A DNA stretch of 5,746 bases from Burkholderiales bacterium. Lineage in GTDB: Bacteria; Pseudomonadota; Gammaproteobacteria; Burkholderiales; Casimicrobiaceae. The notes beneath the pieces are model-generated. The model was not told the origin of the DNA. It worked only from the letters and a program-made list of their open reading frames with translations, and ran no database searches. The position numbers were made by a program, and so were the translations under genes. Below, in pieces: positions 5,493 through 5,746 of this stretch. Numbering within the stretch: the first letter of the stretch is position 1; each line of letters begins with the position of its first letter. The stretch lies in assembly GCA_025354075.1 (NCBI GenBank), contig JANXNO010000104.1, positions 1 to 5,746 of the forward strand, written 5' to 3'.

Positions 5493-5498
5493 AAGGAA
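5493..5498 (+). promoter_or_regulatory. Ribosome binding site of the superoxide dismutase gene
   Basis: AAGGAA lies 5 bases before the ATG at 5504 (AAGGA 6 bases before), a strong Shine-Dalgarno match. It fixes the start of a gene that has no stop codon within the window. Confidence 0.75.
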
Positions 5499-5503
5499 CA
5501 AAA

Positions 5504-5746
5504 ATGAGTGCACCTTTCTCCCTCCCCCCGCTGCCATACGCTGATACCGCGCTGGAGCCGCTGATTTCCGCCAACACATTGTCGTACCACTACGCCAAAC
5601 ATCACAAGACCTATGTGGAGACGTTGAATAAGCTCATCGTCGGTACTGAATTTGCCGATATGCCGCTCGATAAAATCGTCTGGGCGACGGCGGGCGAATT
5701 GGACCGCACCGCCATATTTCACAACGCGGCGCAGGCTTGGAATCAC
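5504..5746 (+). CDS. sodB: Fe/Mn superoxide dismutase, N-terminal 81 residues (runs off the window)
   Basis: The visible 81 codons encode the N-terminal helical-hairpin domain of an Fe/Mn superoxide dismutase, which converts superoxide to oxygen and hydrogen peroxide in the cytoplasm. FSLPPLPYADTALEPLISANTLSYHYAKHHKTYV follows the E. coli SodB N-terminus closely. His29 (in YHYAKHH) corresponds to the first metal ligand, and the last visible residue, His81 in NAAQAWNH, to the second. The remaining ligands (Asp and His) and the residues that separate iron from manganese types lie beyond the end. The SodB-like sequence makes the iron type more likely. The frame is open to the last base, so the truncation is due to the window. 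It follows dksA by 118 bp and probably has its own transcription start. Confidence 0.93.
   Translation, partial: MSAPFSLPPLPYADTALEPLISANTLSYHYAKHHKTYVETLNKLIVGTEFADMPLDKIVWATAGELDRTAIFHNAAQAWNH

Noticed and set aside
5414..5746. Minus-strand open frame reaching the window end.
   Set aside because: It is antisense to a clear superoxide dismutase N-terminus that has a strong ribosome binding site.

Overview
The window is ordinary chromosomal DNA of a proteobacterium with moderately high GC. It is densely coded, with short intergenic gaps and no insertion sequence, tRNA, rRNA or CRISPR array. A betaproteobacterium is the best guess, because the C-terminal half of DksA has the Cys-poor CEETGEPIG...LFGD form usual there. 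GTAG-headed REP palindromes and a Lys/Ala-rich DksA tail are also common in some gammaproteobacteria (Xanthomonas/Stenotrophomonas relatives), so that group is not excluded.

Layout. Positions 1-39 hold a REP-type palindrome. Two minus-strand genes with a 4-bp overlap follow: a 3-hydroxyacyl-CoA dehydrogenase (1069-1920) and, downstream of it, a Gfo/Idh/MocA-family oxidoreductase (50-1072). Divergent from them is a ten-helix EamA/DMT transporter (1990-2952). It converges on pyrC, dihydroorotase (3008-4042, minus). The 55-bp gap between these two genes is almost entirely a pair of inverted REPs, and the GTAG head at each end supplies the stop codon of the gene beside it. Divergent from pyrC across another 55 bp, which contains a perfect 12-bp palindrome, is a Fur-family metalloregulator (4098-4640). 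Then come dksA (4777-5385), with its own consensus-like -10 box and a structured leader, and the first 81 codons of an Fe/Mn superoxide dismutase (5504 to the window end).

How the genes relate. The left half is acyl-CoA/redox metabolism plus an exporter-like membrane protein with no clear common pathway. In the right half, a metal-dependent enzyme (PyrC), a metal-sensing repressor, a DksA that lacks three of four zinc-finger cysteines, and an Fe/Mn SOD lie side by side. This resembles the zinc-sparing gene sets known from Zur regulons, but each gene also has a plain housekeeping reading and no canonical Zur or Fur box was recognised. No clearly new system is visible. The most distinctive features are the REP pair forming both stop codons, the histone-H1-like tail on the zinc-poor DksA, and the unexplained palindromes at 4071-4082 and 5412-5433.
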